Positions 1 through 17,910 are shown, counted from the stretch's first letter. The stretch is DNA of 64,000 bases from Streptosporangium carneum (GCF_027922005.1 NZ_BSEV01000035.1:1-64000), one strand, 5' to 3'. Notes: generated by a model not told the origin, from the sequence alone. Made by a program: numbers and translations.

Positions 1-128
1 CGCCCGGTTCGTGTCAAACTGTCGCTTTTCGCTTCAGCCCGCACTCACCCGGCCGACCCTCCAGGAGTCCTGCCTGCCCCGTCTCCGGAGCAACCCTCCA
101 AACTTACCGTGACATCCGCGCTATGTCG
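1..128 (-). promoter_or_regulatory. rRNA-type promoter elements at left edge
   Basis: No gene is seen in 1-360. Read on the minus strand, the edge holds a TTGACA hexamer (positions 17 to 12) after an A-rich stretch; its -10 box would fall outside the window. A second possible pair lies upstream, CGACAT (128-123) and TAAGTT (106-101), 16 nt apart. A motif resembling the TTTGAGAACTC element of actinobacterial rRNA leaders appears on the plus strand near 243-254, but in the wrong orientation for this promoter. The most likely reading is tandem promoters for a gene beyond position 1, probably an rRNA operon. That is an inference, because the downstream gene is not visible. Confidence 0.4.
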
Positions 129-360
129 AATCAACCGGTTTTCCGGCGACCAGCACAGGGCCCGAACACTGAGGTTCGTCGAGAGGGGTTCGCCCCCTGG
201 GGCCCGTCCGCACTCAGGCGTCCGGCTCGCTCCCGGGGCATTGAGAACTCTAGGCGGGCTCCGGAAGCCCGTCAAATCAGCCGGATCCGAAGAAACCGCA
301 GGTCAGTCGAGATCCTCAGCAGAGGAGAGGACCTTCGCTACCCAAACGTTACAGATCTAA

Positions 361-418
361 ACGGGGAACACGCCCCGTTCAAACGACGGACGCCCCGGTG
401 GTCACCGGGGCGTCCGTC
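361..418 (-). terminator. terminator hairpins downstream of tyrS
   Basis: A perfect 14-bp inverted repeat (385-398 with 405-418) with a short loop lies 23 nt past the tyrS stop on the minus strand. A smaller hairpin (361-366 with 373-378) follows. There is no long T-tract, which is common for actinobacterial terminators. The pair probably insulates tyrS from the outward promoters at the left edge. Confidence 0.75.
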
Positions 419-440
419 TCGTGAAACCGCCGTGCAGCCG

Positions 441-1709
441 TCAGGCGGAGACCAGCTCGGCTCCGCCGACGGAACGCTTGCCCCGGCGAAGCACCAGGAA
501 GCGTCCGTGCAACAGGTCCTCGGCCGACGGCACGTAGGCCTCATCGGTGATCTTCACGTTGTTGAGGTACGCGCCCCCCTCCTTGACCGCCCTGCGCGCG
601 GCGGACTTCGACTCCACCAGCCCGCTCTGGGCGAGAAGGTCGACGAAGGAGGCTCCCAGCTCGGAGATCTCGGCACGCGGCACCTCGGCGAGCGCCTCTC
701 CCAGCGTCCGCGCGGGCAGGTCCTCCAGCGACCCCTGGCCGAACAGGGCCGCGGAGGCCGCGATCACCGCGGCGCACTCGTCCTCTCCGTGCAGCAGTGT
801 GGTGAACTCGGTCGCGAGGGCACGCTGGGCCTCACGCGCGGCGGGCCGCTCGGCGGCCGCCTTCTCCAGCTCCTCGATCTCCTCACGGGACTTGAAGCTG
901 TAGATCTTGAGGAACTTCACCACGTCGCGGTCGTCGGCGTTCAGCCAGAACTGGTAGAACGCGTACGGCGAGGTCATCTCCGGGTTGAGCCACACCGCGC
1001 CGCCGGCGGTCTTGCCGAACTTGGTTCCGTCGGCCTTGGTGATCAGCGGCACGGTCAGCGCGTGCACGTGGTTGCCGGTCACCCTGCGGATCAGGTCGGT
1101 TCCCGCGGTGATGTTGCCCCACTGGTCGCTGCCGCCGATCTGCAGCGTGCAGCCGTAGCGCCTGTTCAGCTCCAGGTAGTCGTTGGCCTGCAGGATCTGG
1201 TAGCTGAACTCGGTGTAGCTGAGCCCGTCTCCTCCGAGGCGGGCGGAGACCGACTCCCGGGCGAGCATGCGGTTGACCGGGAAGTGCTTGCCGACGTCGC
1301 GCAGGAAGTCGATCGCGGACATTCCCTCGGTCCAGTCGAGGTTGCTGACCAGGGCTCCCCCGCCGCTCTCCGAGAAGTCGAGGAACTTCTCCAGCTGCAC
1401 ACGGATCCGCGCGACCCATTCGGCGACGACCTCCGAGGAGTTGAGCGAACGCTCGGTGCTCCTGCCGCTGGGGTCGCCGATGAGGCCCGTGGCGCCGCCG
1501 ACCAGGCCGACGATCCGGTGTCCCGCCCGCTGCAGACGGGTGAGGGTCAGCAGCGGAACCAGGTTTCCGACGTGGAGGGAGGGCGCGGTCGGGTCGAAGC
1601 CGCAATAGACCGTGATCGGACCCTCTGCCATCGTCGCGCGCAGGGCGTCGATGTCGGTGGACTGCGCGATCAAGCCGCGCCAGGCGAGGTCATCCAGAAT
1701 GTCGGTCAC
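441..1709 (-). CDS. tyrS: tyrosyl-tRNA synthetase
   Basis: A 422-residue class I aminoacyl-tRNA synthetase that attaches tyrosine to tRNA-Tyr in the cytoplasm. The catalytic core begins near residue 30. It has the HIGH-type signature LHVGN around residue 45, and the KMSKS-type loop appears as KFGKT near residues 230-235. The C-terminal 60 residues form an S4 RNA-binding domain (AYLNNVKI). The start is GTG at 1709, which gives the expected N-terminus [13 protein letters not shown]. Length is normal for TyrRS. It is monocistronic: 182 nt separate it from the upstream glycosylase gene, and a strong hairpin follows it. I see no T-box leader. Confidence 0.97.
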   Translation of the reverse strand: MTDILDDLAWRGLIAQSTDIDALRATMAEGPITVYCGFDPTAPSLHVGNLVPLLTLTRLQRAGHRIVGLVGGATGLIGDPSGRSTERSLNSSEVVAEWVARIRVQLEKFLDFSESGGGALVSNLDWTEGMSAIDFLRDVGKHFPVNRMLARESVSARLGGDGLSYTEFSYQILQANDYLELNRRYGCTLQIGGSDQWGNITAGTDLIRRVTGNHVHALTVPLITKADGTKFGKTAGGAVWLNPEMTSPYAFYQFWLNADDRDVVKFLKIYSFKSREEIEELEKAAAERPAAREAQRALATEFTTLLHGEDECAAVIAASAALFGQGSLEDLPARTLGEALAEVPRAEISELGASFVDLLAQSGLVESKSAARRAVKEGGAYLNNVKITDEAYVPSAEDLLHGRFLVLRRGKRSVGGAELVSA

Positions 1710-1891
1710 GATCTTTGCTTTCCAATGCTCGAACGGTCATGTACGGCTTCGCCTACAGCCTGCCCGATCACGGCACCACTTCGCCACTTGGAAACCTCAC
1801 ATTACGGGGACGACCAGCGTGAACCCGTACCACTGCGAGTGTCCGCGCTGATGGTGCCGCGAGGCCCGCCCACTGCGCGAAGCCTGGAAGC

Positions 1892-2569
1892 CTATCTGCG
1901 GCGAGGAACGTGCGGCCGGTAGGGCGAGACCGTGCGGTCCCCGTCGATCCAGAAGCGCCATGGCGTCTCCCGCCCCGACGAGACGCCGGTGCGCGGTCCC
2001 GAGCGGATGGAGGCGGGCTTGGCGGGGTCGCCCCCCAGCACGGTGAGCGGGCCCGCCGGGACAGCGGGACAGGCGTCGAGCCCGTCGTGCTCCCTGGTGA
2101 ACCCGAGCGCCACGGCCAGACGCGCGGGACCGCGTGCGAGGTCGCGCCCGGTGACGGCACGGCTCGCGCCCGTCGTTCTGCGCGCCATCGCGGTCTCGGC
2201 TCCCGAGACCACCTCACCGGCCCGCAGCAGCACGCCCGAGCCGACTCCCTCGGGGAGGCAGACCAGGTTGGCGCAGAAGTGCATGCCGTAGGTGAAGTAG
2301 ACGTACAGGTGTCCGGGAGGCCCGAACATCACGGCGTTGCGGGGCGTCCTGCCGCGGAAGGTGTGGGACGCGGGGTCCTGTCCCGGCAGGCCGTACGCCT
2401 CGACCTCGGTGAGACGGACCGCCACGGGACCGTGCGCGATGACGCGGCCCAGCAGGTCGGGGGCGACCTCGTGTCCCGGCCTGTCGAAGAAGTCGCGGGT
2501 CAGGGGCAGGGATCCGGCGGGCGTCCGCCCGCCGGATCCCTGGGCCTCCGTCAGTTTCCGCTCGCCCAC
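1892..2569 (-). CDS. mpg: 3-methyladenine DNA glycosylase (AAG/Mpg family)
   Basis: A 225-residue protein of the alkyladenine DNA glycosylase family, which removes alkylated purines to start base-excision repair. Family features are the N-terminal DLLGRVI segment, the active-site stretch LTEVEAYG (the Glu near residue 56 is the likely general base), the [21 protein letters not shown] block that carries the DNA-intercalating Tyr, and the late [12 protein letters not shown] segment. The GTG start at 2569 overlaps the end of argH by 19 nt, so it is probably translated from the tail of the arginine transcript. The pairing with argH is probably a transcription convenience rather than a functional link. 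Confidence 0.92.
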   Translation of the reverse strand: MGERKLTEAQGSGGRTPAGSLPLTRDFFDRPGHEVAPDLLGRVIAHGPVAVRLTEVEAYGLPGQDPASHTFRGRTPRNAVMFGPPGHLYVYFTYGMHFCANLVCLPEGVGSGVLLRAGEVVSGAETAMARRTTGASRAVTGRDLARGPARLAVALGFTREHDGLDACPAVPAGPLTVLGGDPAKPASIRSGPRTGVSSGRETPWRFWIDGDRTVSPYRPHVPRRR

Positions 2570-3969
2570 GCGGCCTGGCCGTCGACGGTCTCCCGCAACG
2601 CGACGAGCTGGTCGCGCACCCGGTCGGGAGCCGTGCCGCCGTGCGCCTTGCGCGCCGCCAGCGCGCCCGGCACCGAGAGCACCTCACGGGAGTCGGGCGT
2701 GAAGTGCGGCGAGACCTTGACCAGCTCCTCGTCGGTGAGCTCGTCGAAGTCCTTGTCGTTGACCTGGCACCAGACGACCAGGTGACCGACCGCCTCGTGC
2801 GCCTCCCTGAAGGGCACGCCCCTGCGGACCAGCAGCTCGGCCAGGTCGGTGGCCAGGGCGAACCCGTCGGGAGCCGAGGACTCCAGCTTGGCGGTGTTGA
2901 CCCTCATGGTGGCGACCAGGCCGGCGACGGCGGGCAGGACCAGCAGCAGGGTGTCGACGGAGTCGAACACCGGCTCCTTGTCCTCCTGCAGGTCACGGTT
3001 GTAGGTCAGCGGCAGGCCCTTGAGCGTCGTCAGCAGCGACATGAGGTTGCCGATCAGGCGACCGCTCTTGCCCCTGGCGAGCTCGGCGACGTCCGGGTTC
3101 TTCTTCTGCGGCATGATCGACGAGCCGGTGGAGTAGGCGTCGTCCATCTCGATCCAGCGGAACTCCTGCGAGGCCCACAGGACGATCTCCTCGCCGAGGC
3201 GCGACAGGTGCATGCCGATCATCGCCGCGTCGAACAGGAACTCGGCGGCGAAGTCGCGGTCGGCGACGGCGTCCATCGAGTTGGGCGCGGCGGAGTCGAA
3301 GCCGAGCTCCCTGGCGACGGCCTGCGGGTCCAGCGGCAACGAGGAGCCCGCCAGCGCGCCCGAGCCGAGCGGGGAGACGGCCGCGCGCCTGTCCCAGTCG
3401 CGCAGCCGCTCGATGTCGCGGGCGAAGGCGTGGACGTGGGCCAGCAGCTGGTGGCCGAAGGAGACCGGCTGTGCGTGCTGCAGGTGGGTCATGCCGGGAG
3501 CGGCCGTCTCGGCGTGCTGCTCGGCCTGGCTCATCAGCGCGGTCTCCAGCTCGACCAGCCGGGACACGATGTGCCTGACGTGGTCGCGGAGGTAGAGCCG
3601 GAGATCGGTGGCGACCTGGTCGTTGCGGCTGCGACCGGCGCGGAGCTTGCCTCCGAGGGTGCCGAGGCGTTCCAGCAGGCCGCGCTCCAGCGCGGTGTGG
3701 ACGTCCTCGTCGGCCACGGTCGGCCGGAACTCGCCCGCCTTGCAGGCCCGCTCGAGGTCGTCCAGGGCACCGATCATGCGCCCCAGCTCGTCCTCGGTGA
3801 GCAGGCCCGCGCGGTGCAGCACCCGGGCGTGCGCGCGCGAGGCCAGCAGGTCGTACGGCACGAGCCGCCAGTCGAAGTGCACGCTCACCGAGAGCCGGGT
3901 CAGCGCGTCGGCCGGACCTCCTTCGAACCGGCCGCCCCACAGCCGCATCGGCTTACCACCATCAGTCAC
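2551..3969 (-). CDS. argH: argininosuccinate lyase
   Basis: The last enzyme of arginine synthesis: it splits argininosuccinate into arginine and fumarate. It is a fumarase/aspartase-superfamily protein. The signature loop [12 protein letters not shown] is present, along with the N-terminal LWGGRF and the [16 protein letters not shown] block. I chose the GTG at 3969, giving 472 residues. A strong GGAGGAG lies just upstream of it, whereas the possible ATG at 3987 would place that ribosome site inside the coding region. It lies 40 nt downstream of argG in the same transcript and overlaps the next gene, mpg. Confidence 0.97.
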   Translation of the reverse strand: MTDGGKPMRLWGGRFEGGPADALTRLSVSVHFDWRLVPYDLLASRAHARVLHRAGLLTEDELGRMIGALDDLERACKAGEFRPTVADEDVHTALERGLLERLGTLGGKLRAGRSRNDQVATDLRLYLRDHVRHIVSRLVELETALMSQAEQHAETAAPGMTHLQHAQPVSFGHQLLAHVHAFARDIERLRDWDRRAAVSPLGSGALAGSSLPLDPQAVARELGFDSAAPNSMDAVADRDFAAEFLFDAAMIGMHLSRLGEEIVLWASQEFRWIEMDDAYSTGSSIMPQKKNPDVAELARGKSGRLIGNLMSLLTTLKGLPLTYNRDLQEDKEPVFDSVDTLLLVLPAVAGLVATMRVNTAKLESSAPDGFALATDLAELLVRRGVPFREAHEAVGHLVVWCQVNDKDFDELTDEELVKVSPHFTPDSREVLSVPGALAARKAHGGTAPDRVRDQLVALRETVDGQAAWASGN

Positions 3970-4009
3970 CGTTGTTCTCCTCCCCATTCAATCCGCGACC
4001 TTAGCCCAA

Positions 4010-5209
4010 TCAGGCCAGTCGGGCGTCCCGCGCGGAAGCGATCTTGGAGGGAAGGCTCCACAGCTCGACGAAGCCCTTGGCCAGGGACTGGTCGAAGGTG
4101 TCGCCGGTGTCGTAGGTGGCGAGGTTGAAGTCGTACAGCGACGCCTCGGAGCGCCTGCCGGTGACCGTGGCCCTTCCGCCGTGCAGGGTCATCCGGATCT
4201 CACCGGTGACGTGCTCCTGAGCCTCGGCGATGAAGACGTCCAGGGCCTTCTTGAGCGGGGAGAACCACAGGCCGTCGTAGACGAGCTCGCCCCAGCGCTG
4301 GTCGACCGACCGCTTGAAGCGGGCCAGGTCGCGCTCGACGGTGACGTTCTCCAGCTCCATGTGCGCGGTGATCAGCGCGATGGCGCCGGGCGCCTCGTAG
4401 ACCTCGCGGGACTTGATGCCGACGAGGCGGTCCTCGACCATGTCGAGCCTGCCGACGCCCTGGGCGCCCGCGCGCTGGTTGAGCTCGGCGATGATCTGGA
4501 ACGGGGTCAGGTGCCGTCCGTCGAGCGCCACCGGGACGCCCTTGACGAAGCTGATGATGACCTCGTCGGCCTCGCGCGGCTCGGCCGGGTCGGCGGTGTA
4601 GGAGTAGACGTCCTCGATGGGGCCGTTCCAGATGTCCTCGAGGAAGCCGGTCTCGACGGCCCTGCCCCAGATGTTCTGGTCGATCGAGTAGGGGTTCTTC
4701 TTGGTGGTCTCGATGGGGAGGTTCTTCTCCTCGGCGTAGGCGATCGCCTTGTCCCTGGTCCACGCGTAGTCACGGGCGGGGGCGATGACCTTGAGCTCGG
4801 GGTAGAGGGCGGCCAGGCCGGCCTCGAACCGGACCTGGTCGTTACCCTTGCCGGTGCAGCCGTGGGAGACGTGGGTGCCGCCGAACTGCTTGGCGGCCGC
4901 GGCCAGGTGCTTGACGATCAGCGGCCGGGACAGCGCGGAGACCAGCGGGTAGCGGTCCATGTAGAGGGCGTTGGCCTGCAGGGCGGGCACGCAGAAGTCG
5001 GCGGCGAACTCCTCGCGGGCGTCGACGACGACGGACTCGACGGCGCCGCAGTCGATGGCCCGCTTGCGGATGACCTCCATGTCCTCGCCGCCCTGGCCGA
5101 CGTCGACGGCGACGGCGACGACCTCGGCGCCGGTCTTCTCGGCGAGGAACGGGATGGCGACGGAGGTGTCGAGGCCGCCGGAGAAGGCGAGTACGACCCG
5201 GTCAGTCAT
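4010..5209 (-). CDS. argG: argininosuccinate synthase
   Basis: ATP-dependent condensation of citrulline and aspartate to argininosuccinate, the penultimate arginine step. The N-terminal ATP pyrophosphatase loop SGGLDTS is at residues 10-16. The block [13 protein letters not shown] and the C-terminal GQLVYDG-like region ([16 protein letters not shown]) are typical. The ATG at 5209 gives 399 residues and has GGAG nine bases upstream; a TTG five codons earlier is in frame but has no site. It is separated from argR by 67 nt containing a small hairpin, so expression relative to argC-R may be uncoupled. Confidence 0.98.
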   Translation of the reverse strand: MTDRVVLAFSGGLDTSVAIPFLAEKTGAEVVAVAVDVGQGGEDMEVIRKRAIDCGAVESVVVDAREEFAADFCVPALQANALYMDRYPLVSALSRPLIVKHLAAAAKQFGGTHVSHGCTGKGNDQVRFEAGLAALYPELKVIAPARDYAWTRDKAIAYAEEKNLPIETTKKNPYSIDQNIWGRAVETGFLEDIWNGPIEDVYSYTADPAEPREADEVIISFVKGVPVALDGRHLTPFQIIAELNQRAGAQGVGRLDMVEDRLVGIKSREVYEAPGAIALITAHMELENVTVERDLARFKRSVDQRWGELVYDGLWFSPLKKALDVFIAEAQEHVTGEIRMTLHGGRATVTGRRSEASLYDFNLATYDTGDTFDQSLAKGFVELWSLPSKIASARDARLA

Positions 5210-5260
5210 GATCAGTATCTCCAAAGTCTTGTACAGGTGGTTCGGGTGGAGCTCTGGGGC

Positions 5261-5276
5261 AGCCCGCGCGAGCGGG

Positions 5277-5278
<2 letters not shown>
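5261..5278 (-). terminator. small hairpin at argR stop
   Basis: A 7-bp inverted repeat (5261-5267 with 5272-5278) with a four-base loop overlaps the argR stop codon. It has no T-tract. It could act as a weak terminator or RNA-processing site between argR and argGH. Confidence 0.4.
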
Positions 5279-7969
<2,691 letters not shown>

Positions 7970-7973
<4 letters not shown>

Positions 7974-8958
7974 GTGTCACTCCCGTTCAGCTTGATGGTG
8001 GCGCTCAGCCTCCGCTTGACCAGATCGGGCACGGCCGGCGCCTTGGCGGCGTCCGGCAGCACCATCGTGCCGACGCCCTCGTCGGTGAAGATCTCCAGCA
8101 GCACCGAGTGGGGCACCCTGCCGTCGAGCACGTGCGCCTGGGGCACGCCGCCCTTGACGGCCGTCAGGCACGCCTCCATCTTGGGCACCATGCCGCTGGA
8201 CAGGCTCGGCAGGAGCCCGTCGAGCTCGGTGGCCGACAGCCGCCTGATGACCTCGTTCTCACCGGCGGCCGCGTCGGGGCGCCAGTCGCGGTAGAGGCCC
8301 TCGACGTCGGTGAGGACGATCAGCTTGGACGCCTTGAGCGCCACGGCGAGGGCCGCCGCGGCGGTGTCGGCGTTGACGTTGTAGACGGTGCCGTCGTCGC
8401 TGCGCGCGATCGAGGAGACGACCGGGATGCGCCCGTCGTCGAGCAGCGCCTGCACGGCTCCGGCCTCGACGTCGACGATGTCGCCGACCTGGCCGATGTC
8501 GACCAGGGCGCCGTCGACGACGGCGTGCTTGCGGATCGCGGTGAACAGGTGCGCGTCCTCGCCCGACATGCCGATCGCGAGCGGACCGTGCCTGTTGATC
8601 AGTCCGACGACGTCGCGGTTGACCTGGCCGACCAGCACCATCCTGACGACCTGCATCGCCTCGGGGGTGGTGACCCGCAGGCCCGCGGTGAAGGTGGACT
8701 CGATGCCGAGCCTGTCGAGCTGGGCGTTGATCTGCGGGCCGCCGCCGTGCACGATCACAGGCTTGAGCCCGGCGTAACGCAGGAAGACGACGTCGTCGGC
8801 GAACTTCTCCCGCAGGTGCTCCTCGGTCATCGCGTTTCCGCCGTACTTGATGACGACGGTCGCGCCCTGGAAGCGGGCGAGCCAGGGCAGCGCCTCGATC
8901 AGCGTGTGCGCCTTGGCCAGGGCGGTCTCTGTCCTGGAGGCGGCGCCGGTCTCGGTGC

Positions 8959-8962
<4 letters not shown>
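7970..8962 (-). CDS. argB: acetylglutamate kinase
   Basis: Phosphorylates N-acetylglutamate, the second arginine step and often the feedback-inhibited one. The 330-residue protein has the amino-acid-kinase glycine loops [10 protein letters not shown] (around 37-46) and [10 protein letters not shown], and the later [12 protein letters not shown] and [14 protein letters not shown] blocks. The N-terminal helix before residue 35 is of the kind found in arginine-sensitive enzymes; sensitivity itself is inferred. GTG start with a 4-nt overlap with the argJ stop. Confidence 0.97.
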
Positions 8963-11202
<2,240 letters not shown>

Positions 11203-11291
11203 AGGATCGCCATGCAAGCCGCCGGTCCGGCGATTCCACCAGGTGAGACAGCGCCGCCGTCGTCGAACTTCACATATAGCCACATTTCTCC

Positions 11292-11400
11292 CCGCATGGT
11301 CATGCGGAGGATCACCGCGGCACGTGCCCGGCAAGGTGCCGCGGAAAACCGTTTGCTTCAGCACAAGTTGCCGCCGAGACTGTCGTTTCGTGCAAGAAAC
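11292..11400 (+). repeat. three inverted repeats before the MFS gene
   Basis: The 308-nt gap between argC and the plus-strand transporter contains the argC promoter plus three dyads: CCGCATG/CATGCGG (11292-11307), a 9-bp arm pair (11315-11323 with 11336-11344) and GTTTC/GAAAC (11385-11400). They could be operators or leader hairpins for the transporter. None matches a riboswitch I recognise, and no convincing small gene is present. Confidence 0.4.
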
Positions 11401-11440
11401 TCCTGATCGCCCCCTCAGAAGCCTGCTCCGCAGGATCGGA

Positions 11441-12694
11441 ATGGACCTGGGCCCGCTCCGCGACTCACGTGACTTCCGGCTGCTGTTCGCCTCAGGGGTG
11501 GTCACGATGTTCGGCACCTTCCTCACACTCGTCGCGCTCCCCCTGCAGATGAAGGAGCTCACCGGCTCCTACCTGGCGGTCGGGCTGGTCAGCGTCGCCG
11601 AGTTCGTGCCGATGGTGGTGTGCGGGCTCTGGGGCGGGGCGATCGCGGACGCGCTGGACCGACGCAAGATCATTCTCTACACGGAGATCGGGCTCTGCGT
11701 CACGGTGCTGATCCTGACCGTCAACGCCCTGCTGCCCGACCCGCAGGTCTGGGTGCTCTACGTGGTCGGGGCCCTCACCGCGGGCCTGGGCAGCCTGCAG
11801 CGGCCCAGCATGGAGGCGCTGATGCCTCGCGTGGTCAGGCACGACCAGCTCGGCGCCGCGGCCGCACTGGCCGGCTTTCGCTGGAACCTCGGCGCCATCG
11901 TCGCCCCCGGGCTCAGCGGCGTGATCGCCGCCACCTTCGGCGTGGCCGCCGCCTACGGGATCAACGTGGTCACCTTCCTGGTCTCCCTGCTCCTGCTCCT
12001 GCTCGTCAGGGTGCCGCCCCAGTCACAGGACGCTCCCCCCGCCTCGATCGAGGCGCTGGCCGAGGGCGTCCGCTACGCCGTACGGCGCCCTGACCTGATG
12101 GGCACCTACCTGGTCGACATCGCCGCGATGGTCTTCGCCTTCTCCACCGCGCTCTACCCGTTCCTGGCGGACGAGCTCGGCGTCCCCGAGACGGTCGGCC
12201 TGTTCCTCTCCGCCTCCGCCGTCGGCTCGCTGATCGCCTCCGTCACCTCCGGGTGGACCGCGCACGTCCACCGGCAGGGGCTCGGCGTCATCGTCGCGGC
12301 GGTCGTCTGGGGCGTCGCCGTGGCGGTCGCGGCCGTCATGCCGACCGTGTGGGGCATATTCGCCTGCCTGGCGGTGGCCGGGGCGGCCGACATGATCAGC
12401 GGCGTGTTCCGGTCCACCATCTGGAACCAGACCATTCCCGACGAGCTCAGGGGCCGCCTGGCCGGAATCGAGCTGCTGTCCTACACCAGCGGCCCGATGC
12501 TCGGCAACGCGCGGGCGGGCCTGATGGCCGACGTCGGCGGCACCCGGTTCTCCCTGGGAGCGGGCGGCCTGCTGTGCGTCGGCGCGGTCGCGGCCATGGC
12601 GGCGCTGCTGCCCAGGTTCCGCCAGTACGACGCCCGCACCGACGAGCACGCGCTGCGGGAACGCGCCCGCCGCGAGGCCCTCTCCGAGACCTGA
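11441..12694 (+). CDS. MFS transporter (enterobactin exporter EntS-like type)
   Basis: A 417-residue inner-membrane protein with about 12 hydrophobic segments. It has the MFS loop ADALDRRKI between helices 2 and 3 and a second-half equivalent near IPDELRGRLAGIELL. This loop is characteristic of the MFS_3 / EntS-like group of exporters. The start ATG at 11441 has AGGA seven bases upstream; longer readings begin in the non-hydrophobic leader. Substrate is unknown. It stands alone, divergent from argC, and the inverted repeats upstream suggest it is regulated. Confidence 0.85.
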   Translation: MDLGPLRDSRDFRLLFASGVVTMFGTFLTLVALPLQMKELTGSYLAVGLVSVAEFVPMVVCGLWGGAIADALDRRKIILYTEIGLCVTVLILTVNALLPDPQVWVLYVVGALTAGLGSLQRPSMEALMPRVVRHDQLGAAAALAGFRWNLGAIVAPGLSGVIAATFGVAAAYGINVVTFLVSLLLLLLVRVPPQSQDAPPASIEALAEGVRYAVRRPDLMGTYLVDIAAMVFAFSTALYPFLADELGVPETVGLFLSASAVGSLIASVTSGWTAHVHRQGLGVIVAAVVWGVAVAVAAVMPTVWGIFACLAVAGAADMISGVFRSTIWNQTIPDELRGRLAGIELLSYTSGPMLGNARAGLMADVGGTRFSLGAGGLLCVGAVAAMAALLPRFRQYDARTDEHALRERARREALSET

Positions 12695-12724
12695 CGTCGA
12701 CAGGCTCTGACCCGCGCGAAACCC

Positions 12725-12970
12725 TCAGCCTGGCTCACACCAGCCGTCGCGCTCCTCCGCCAGGCTCTCCAGGCGCGCCACCGCCCCAGGGGGCAGGGCG
12801 TCGCCGGGGTCCTCGACGACCACGAGCCACTGGGCGTCCTCGGCGTCGTCCTCTCCCGCGAGGGTCTCCCGCACCACCAAGGGCGTGCCCGCCTGGGGAA
12901 ACTCCTCGGCCACGGTGTCGGCCACCTCCTCGGCGTCCTCGCGTTCGGCGAACACCAGCAGGTGCCTCAT
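12725..12970 (-). CDS. small acidic RraB-like protein
   Basis: An 81-residue acidic protein preceded by GGAGG four bases before its ATG; a longer reading to 13003 has no site of its own and runs into the pheT terminator. The layout resembles the RraB (RNase E inhibitor) fold: a short beta-alpha start (RHLLVFAEREDAEEVAD), an acidic middle, a central strand QWLVVVEDP, and a C-terminal LESLAEERDGW like the family's conserved DGW ending. That similarity is by eye and tentative. It lies just beyond the strong hairpin after pheT, so it depends on read-through or its own promoter. Confidence 0.6.
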   Translation of the reverse strand: MRHLLVFAEREDAEEVADTVAEEFPQAGTPLVVRETLAGEDDAEDAQWLVVVEDPGDALPPGAVARLESLAEERDGWCEPG

Positions 12971-12989
12971 CGTCCCTCCTTCAGCGAAA

Positions 12990-13028
12990 GGCCCCGGCGG
13001 CACCGGAAGTTCCGGTGCCGCCGGGGCC
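12990..13028 (-). terminator. strong hairpin after pheT
   Basis: Perfect 17-bp arms (12990-13006 and 13012-13028) with a 5-nt loop lie 33 nt past the pheT stop on the minus strand. The hairpin ends about 20 nt before the start of the small RraB-like gene, so it may separate that gene from pheST. Confidence 0.85.
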
Positions 13029-13060
13029 TGGCCGTGTCCGCCCCGGACCGGCCCTGTCGA

Positions 13061-15579
13061 TCAGACGCCGCGGAGCTGGGCGCCGGTGCGCTCGCCCGCG
13101 AGGGCGACCGCGGCGTCACGGGCCGCGGTGGTCTCCTCCACGGTCAGCGTCCGGTTGGGCGCCCTGAAGCGCAGGGAGTAGGCCAGTGACTTCCTGCCCT
13201 CCCCGATCTGCGCTCCGGCGTAGACGTCGAACAGCCGGATCGACTCCAGCAGGTCGCCCGCCCCCTCGCGCAGCGCCGCCTCGACGGCGCCCACCGGAGT
13301 CTCGCCGTCGACGACGAGCGCGACGTCCTGGGTGGCGACCGGGTAGGCGGAGAGCATGGCGGGAGCCTGTGCCGTGCCCGGCGCCAGCCGCTCGAGGCGG
13401 GTCAGCTCAAGCTCCATCGCGCTGGTGCGCGGCGGCAGGCCGTAGGCCTCGACGACGCGCGGGTGCAGCTCTCCGGCGTGGCCGACCAGCACGTCTCCGG
13501 CGTACAGCGCGGCGCAGCGGCCCGGGTGCCAGGGCTCGTGCCGGTCGGCACGGACATCGAGGACGACGCCCGCCTCACGGGCCACCGTTCGGGCCGCCTC
13601 GACGGCGTCCGCCCAGCCGCCCGCGCGGCCCGCGCCCCACCAGCCCGACCGCTCGAACTCGCCCGCCAGCACCACGCCGACCCGCAGCGGCTGGGCGGGC
13701 AGAGCCGACTCGATCAAGGCGAGCTCGTCCTCCTGCGGCCTGCGCTCCACGCTCAGCACCGGCGCGGTCGCCGGCGCGTCCGCGGAGGGCCGGTAGACAA
13801 GGCCCGTCTCGAACAGCGCCGCGTCGCCGAAGCCCCTGCCCACGTTGCGGACGAGCGTCTTGAGCAGCCCGGGCAGCAGCGTGGTCCGCATCAGCGGCTC
13901 GTCCTCGCTGAGCGGGTTGGCCAGCCGTACGGCGAGGCGGCGGGCGTCATCCGCGGGCAGCTGCATGTTGTCGAAGTCGCGTTCCCCGACGAACGGGTAG
14001 GCGAGGATCTCGACGTAGCCCGAGCCTGCCAGCGCCCTGCCGACCCGGCGGCGCAGCCGCTGGGACTCGGTGAGGCCCGCGCCCGCGGGGGCGCCCGGCA
14101 GGATCGAGGGCAGCTTCTCGTAGCCTTCGAGCCGGATGACCTCCTCCGCGAGGTCGTTGGGGTCGGTCAGGTCGGGCCGCCACGACGGCGGGGTGACCGT
14201 CAGCATGTCGTCGCCGGTGACCGCGAGCTTGGCGGCGATCTCGTCGGCGGGGGCGACCGAGCCGCTCTCGACCGTGCAGCCGACCTGCTCGAGGCAGCGG
14301 ACCACGGTGTCCCGGTCGTAGACGACCCCGGCGACCCTGCCGGGGTAGTCGCTGGAGATGGAGACGCGGGCGGGCTCGATCTCGATCGCGGCGTGGGTCA
14401 CGCCCGGCTGGATCACCCCGCCGCCGAGCTCGGCCAGCAGCTGGGCCGCCCGCCACGAGGCGTACAGCGGAAGCTCCCGGTCCACGCCCCGCTCGAAGCG
14501 CTTGGACGCCTCGCTGACCAGGTTGTGGCGGCGGGACATCCGCGCGACGCCGCTGGCGGAGAAGTGCGCGGCCTCGATCACGATGTCGGTCGAGGCGTCG
14601 GAGATCTCGGTGTTCAGGCCGCCCATGGTCCCGGCCATCGAGATGGCCCCCGACGCGTCGGTGATGAGGATGTCCTCGGGATCGAGCTCGCGCACGACGT
14701 GGTCGAGGGTCTCCAGCCTCTCGCCGGGCTCGGCGCGGCGCACGACGATCTCACCCTGGAGTTTGGCGGCGTCGAAGGCGTGCAGGGGCTGGCCGAGCTC
14801 CAGCATCACGTAGTTGGTGACGTCGACCGCCAGCGAGACCGGCCGCATGCCCGCGCGCGACAGGCGCGTCCGCATCCACAGCGGGCTCTGCGCCGACTGG
14901 TCGAAGCCCTGGATCTCGCGGAGCACGAAACGGTCGCACGCGGTCGGGTCGGCGATCGAGGCCGGGTACGACGGAGCGGACTCCGCGGGCGGGGAGACGT
15001 CCGCCGGGTCGAGGAAGGCGACCTTGAAGGCGGTGGCGGCCTCCCTGGCCACGCCGCGCACCGACAGCGCGTAGCCGATGTCCGGGGTGATCTCCATCTC
15101 GATCACGTCGTCGCGCAGGCCGAGCAGCTCGACCACGTCCGCGCCGATGGGCGTGCCCTCGGGCAGCACCATGATGCCGTTGTGCTCGTCGCTCAGACCG
15201 AGCTCGCGCTCGGAGCAGATCATGCCCTCGGACATCCGCCCGTAGGTCTTGCGCGCGCCGACCTCGAACCCGCCGGGCAGCACGCCGCCGGGCAGCACGA
15301 CCGGCACCCGGTCGCCGACGACGAAGTTGGTCGCGCCGCACACGATCTCACGCGGCGCGGCCTCCCCGACCTCGACCTGGCAGTGCCGGATGGGCTTCTT
15401 GAACCCCTGCAGCTCCTCGATGGCGAGCACCTCGCCGACCACCACGTTCTTGACGTCGTGGCCGTAGGAGGTGATGGCCTCCAGTTTGAGCCCGGCGGCG
15501 GTCAGCCTGTCGGCGATCTCCTGGGCGGTGGCGACGGGGAGATCGACGTACTCCCGCAGCCATGAAAGCGGGACCTTCA

Positions 15580-15580
<1 letters not shown>
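13061..15580 (-). CDS. pheT: phenylalanyl-tRNA synthetase beta subunit
   Basis: The 839-residue beta subunit of the alpha2-beta2 PheRS. In order, it has the N-terminal tRNA-binding domain with the EMAP-like region (residues 40-150, GATNF and [14 protein letters not shown]), the B3/4 editing domain near 210-400 ([19 protein letters not shown]), the B5 domain, the catalytic-like core (residues 480-700), and the C-terminal ferredoxin-fold anticodon-binding domain ([14 protein letters not shown] to the end). It shares one base with pheS (TGATG), so the two are translationally coupled. Length is normal. Confidence 0.97.
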
Positions 15581-17833
<2,253 letters not shown>

Positions 17834-17910
17834 GACCCCGCCTCCTCGACGCTACAACGCCGACAATAGCGGGTTTCCCGGGTTCTCCGGCAGCCTCGGG
17901 CCGGGGGGCG

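Noticed and set aside
1710-1891. Possible T-box riboswitch before tyrS
   Set aside because: A loosely similar GTGGTGCCGTG occurs, but the diagnostic antiterminator core and specifier loop are absent.
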